DNA of 64,000 bases. It comes from Aphrophora alni. Taxonomy: Eukaryota; Arthropoda; Insecta; Hemiptera; Aphrophoridae. Shown here in pieces: positions 59,103 through 64,000 of this stretch. The notes below the pieces were generated by a model that was not told the origin of the DNA, made no database searches, and was given only the letters and a program-made list of their open reading frames with translations. The number at the start of each line of letters is the position of its first letter. The stretch's first letter is position 1. The stretch is taken from positions 101,603,291-101,667,290 of the forward strand of contig OY740773.1 in assembly GCA_963513935.1 (NCBI GenBank), read 5' to 3'. The position numbers were made by a program, and so were the translations under genes.

Positions 59103-59252
59103 TGATTCAGTGTTTACAAACTTGATTTTTTATTTTATAATTTATCCATGAGCAAAATTGCTTTGGGAATTGTTCGCGTAACAGGTGATTATTGATTGAA
59201 ATTGAAAACAAACCTTGTGATGATTTTACTATTACGAAATGTTAGTAGTTAA

Positions 59253-59941
59253 CACTTTGAAGTCTAACTCTCTAACGCGCTGCTTTCCTACTGTGCCTGG
59301 GGGTTTTGGACATGTTTTTAAAAAATTGGGGTATTTGTTATATTTATCATATATGACTTATTATATATCATTTTAAACCTAAAGAAATTACCTTTTTAAA
59401 TATATATACATGTAAATAGATATTTTACTCACAGTCAACACTCCTTAGTCTTGAAAAAGGGTAAAATACACACACAAACAAAAATAGCTACACAGTACTT
59501 CACTAAACATAATTGGCCTTTGTATGATACAGTTTGAAACATTCAGGTACACAAAGGCTTACTGAACATTCTGATCACCACCATAATTCAAAAAGTATTT
59601 AGTATTCAAGAAAAACAACAAACAAACATAACCAATCTTGATTACTCAGTCACTAACTTTGAACTAAACAAACGTCTGCTACGTTCCTCGTAGACGTGAT
59701 ACGTTGCCTAGCATCAGTTTATAATATTTATATTTAGTCCATATCAACAGCACAGAATATTCGAAAATCAAAGACATGCAAAGATAAATAACCAATTAGC
59801 TAAGCAAAAGTGCCGAAACCCGATTATATGCCGACATTGCGATCATATAGAAATATTTAGCGCAGCCCGATGTATACCCGGGCTTCGGCGACGATCGCTG
59901 TCGCACTGCCCGACCTATACTCGGGCTTAGGCTTCAAAGTG
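59253..59941. mobile_element. piggyBac-type MITE, 689 bp
   Basis: TTAA at 59249-59252 and 59942-59945 flanks inverted ends CACTTTGAAGTCTAA (left) and, inward from the right, CACTTTGAAGCCTAA. The right end has two palindromic subterminal blocks, CCCGATGTATACCCGGGC and CCCGACCTATACTCGGGC, about 50 bases apart. No transposase frame is present. It lies 150 bases downstream of exon 6. Confidence 0.88.
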
Positions 59942-59949
59942 TTAACAGT

Positions 59950-61079
59950 GTACTACTTAACCCTAGAAATGATATGTTTACTTTTCTAAATTGATTAAAA
60001 AAATGAAGAACAATCCAACTATCACTTTTTTAATAATCATTTGCTCAGAAAATATCTTTCAAGATATTCTAACGATTAGGTATAGCTTAATAGATTGTGT
60101 TATACTGAATGGTATGTGTAGGAAATTTGTTATATTGGGAGGAAATGCTGACATCGGGTATTGTCCTTTTACGCCGCCTGAATGTTTTTCATCAAATTAA
60201 AAATATTTAGATATATAATTTTTACAGTTCTGTGATAATTTTTTTGATTGTTTAAATTTTACCAGTGATAATGCGTTGCAGGGCCCTCTAACAGCTGTGT
60301 AACATGTGATGTTGTTGTTTATTGACATCAAAGTTTATGATTGTTAACTAATTTTATTTTTGTTAATTTTGTATAAGGTTTATGTTATTGATTTTATTTC
60401 CATTAGTTAGTTTTATATTGAGGAGCAATTTTATGCTTTTTTTTGAAAGCGATAATGACTGTAATAGTGTTTCGTCTGAGATGTAAATTGGTGAATTACT
60501 GTGAGTATAATACTGAATTATATCAAGTGAAAAATTTGAAATGAATCATTTGATAATTTTAAACTTGGAATATTGGATTGATAAAAATTGTTTCATTAAA
60601 AAATCTAACGGAGAGATTATGTCATTAATATTTTATTGAAACCACTGTATATATCTCACTCACTCTATCTATCTATCTATCCATCTATCTATCTATCTCT
60701 CTTTTACAATGAGGTAAGTGTGCTTTTATACATACAAAATTAATATAATTCCCGGTTATAAGGGTTAAGCACAAACCACAAGGCAGAAGGATTTCATGCT
60801 TCGTGTTAACAATTATAGAAAATCGTACTCAACAGAAGTAAGATGATCCTTAAAATTTCCAATAAAGGAATAGGACAAATTCAAATGTTCCTAGGTCTAG
60901 AAATTAGCAACTTTTAAGAAATTTTACTCATATCTTTCCTACATTTTTAAAAGTTTTTGCCTGATGTAAATAAAAGCACTTCTAAATGTAGATAGGTTCA
61001 AATATCAACTTAAACAATTTTTAATGGGAAAAGATAATATTAGTCGATTTTATAATAACTTTGGTCTTAATTAGTTCAG
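59950..61079. other. Intron 6: no gene; TATC microsatellite
   Basis: Short motif-less open frame at 59991-60200, then AT-rich intron. A (CTAT)n/(TATC)n tract lies at about 60665-60702. Confidence 0.55.
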
Positions 61080-61081
61080 TA

Positions 61082-61964
61082 CAATGAAACTTCCCTTAAC
61101 ATACACTTTAATAACAGACATTTTTGTATTCCCCGACCGAGGTCATGATTTCTGGCCTTTGTAGTGTTTCTAAATAATGGACTTTCCCAAACACGGACAT
61201 GTAATTGACGGCCAATGGGTCAGTTGAAACTTCCGAATAACGGACAGCAGAGCATAAAATATCAGCTTTCTCTAAGAAATTGTAGATGTCTCAAAACACA
61301 TATTTCAATGTCTGTTCGATAATTATCTGGAAGTTGACTTCATGGAAACTAGATTTGCTCTTTTTGAGTCTTATATGCAGCAGTTGTCAGTGTCCTTTAA
61401 GAATTCAGTTTCAATAAAGTTTCCGCGAGAACAGTGTGTAATATAGTTGTGTATTGTGATATCTCTCAAGTGAAAACTTTTAACTTTAAACCTTACATAA
61501 GTTTAATTTTCACCCTTTTTAAATTTATATTTTCTTAATTTACCTATTTGTTTATTCAGTACTGTAGTACGAATATTATAATAAATATTATTACTGTAGT
61601 AATATAGAATATTATTTAATTTACAAATTTGTGTTTTATTGTGCATTTTTGTGAGATTAAAACCATTATGCCTGTTGTATTATAAAAACTTATACATTAG
61701 ACAGTCGTGAAACAAACAATACCAATGTTTAATTTATTTCACTTTTACCGACCTTATATGGATGAAAGTAATGTGCTTTATTATACATAGGTTAATAAAC
61801 ATATAATTTAGAGTCACGATTTAAATTTTCAGAACATGTTCAACATGCTATTCTGGTGGTTTACCATGTGTTATCAGCCGGCCTATATAACTGAATCTCT
61901 CCCCATAGCGCACATTTTATGCGGTCTGAGCAGTGTCCCTTATTTGGAAGTTTCAGTTTCAATG
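61082..61964. mobile_element. TA-flanked pogo-type element, copy 2 (about 880 bp)
   Basis: It is the same element as 33268-34281 in the opposite orientation. It shares AATGAAACTTCCCTTAACAT, GACTTTCCC, CCAATGGGTCAGTTGAAAC, AATTGTAGATGT, the AACCATTATGCCTGTTGTAT block and CCGGCCTATATAACTGAATC. The terminal CAGTG is mutated at both ends (CAATG). It lacks the Gypsy RT insert found in copy 1. Confidence 0.8.

Positions 61965-64000
<2,036 letters not shown>

Noticed and set aside
59991..60200. An open frame containing GGNADIGYC, resembling the GGADIG block of the next DDX3 exon
   Set aside because: It lies before exon 7, not after it. The surrounding residues do not match DDX3, and exons 6 and 7 join correctly without it.

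Overview
This is eukaryotic nuclear DNA. It is very AT-rich by eye and has small coding exons with GT-AG borders separated by introns of 4 to 23 kb, plus dense remnants of many transposon families. The mix of repeats (piggyBac-like, Tigger/pogo-like, Tc1/mariner-like, several non-LTR clades, Penelope-like, Crypton-like, SINEs) and the one host gene fit an insect. A large hemipteran-type genome is my best guess, but the sequence does not fix the order. There are no operons, rRNA genes or CRISPR arrays.

One host gene dominates: the DDX3/Belle DEAD-box RNA helicase on the + strand. Seven consecutive coding exons are visible (9459-9503, 32043-32124, 40484-40582, 45878-46004, 52164-52449, 58884-59099, 62830-62954). 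Their splice phases agree at every junction (0,1,1,2,0,0,2). They encode the first 326 residues: a CRM1-export-like N-terminus, the eIF4E-binding YIPPHLR motif, an Arg/Gly/Asp/Asn-rich disordered arm, the GNTGINF block, the Q motif, Walker A AQTGSGKT and motif Ia PTREL. The DEAD box and second RecA domain lie beyond base 64000. A possible alternative last exon (46690-46828) would end the protein before the helicase core.

Upstream of the gene (1-9300) there is no host gene. That part holds a tRNA-derived SINE, a piggyBac-like end with the start of a transposase, a tRNA-like palindrome, and a PGBD-type piggyBac pseudogene interrupted at a TTAA by a second, younger piggyBac-like element.

The introns are mostly repeats. 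Intron 1 (22.5 kb) has Tigger-type elements, foldback elements, two unrelated non-LTR fragments, a hAT-like fragment, a degraded Tigger transposase and a 150-bp tandem array. Intron 2 has a TA-flanked element containing a Gypsy reverse-transcriptase scrap, and a Tigger deletion derivative encoding a 46-residue peptide with a PCNA-binding (PIP) motif. Intron 3 has a Crypton-like fragment, two mariner-like pseudogenes and a 453-bp near-perfect foldback. Introns 4 to 6 have two piggyBac-type MITEs, a mariner-like C-terminus, non-LTR, RTE and Penelope-like pseudogenes, and a MADF/BESS-like fragment. A putative SINE family of about 200-250 bp occurs six times between 31 and 56 kb.

Almost all transposon coding sequence is frameshifted or truncated. 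The likely functional products are the Belle helicase and, less certainly, the alternative last exon and the PIP-box peptide.
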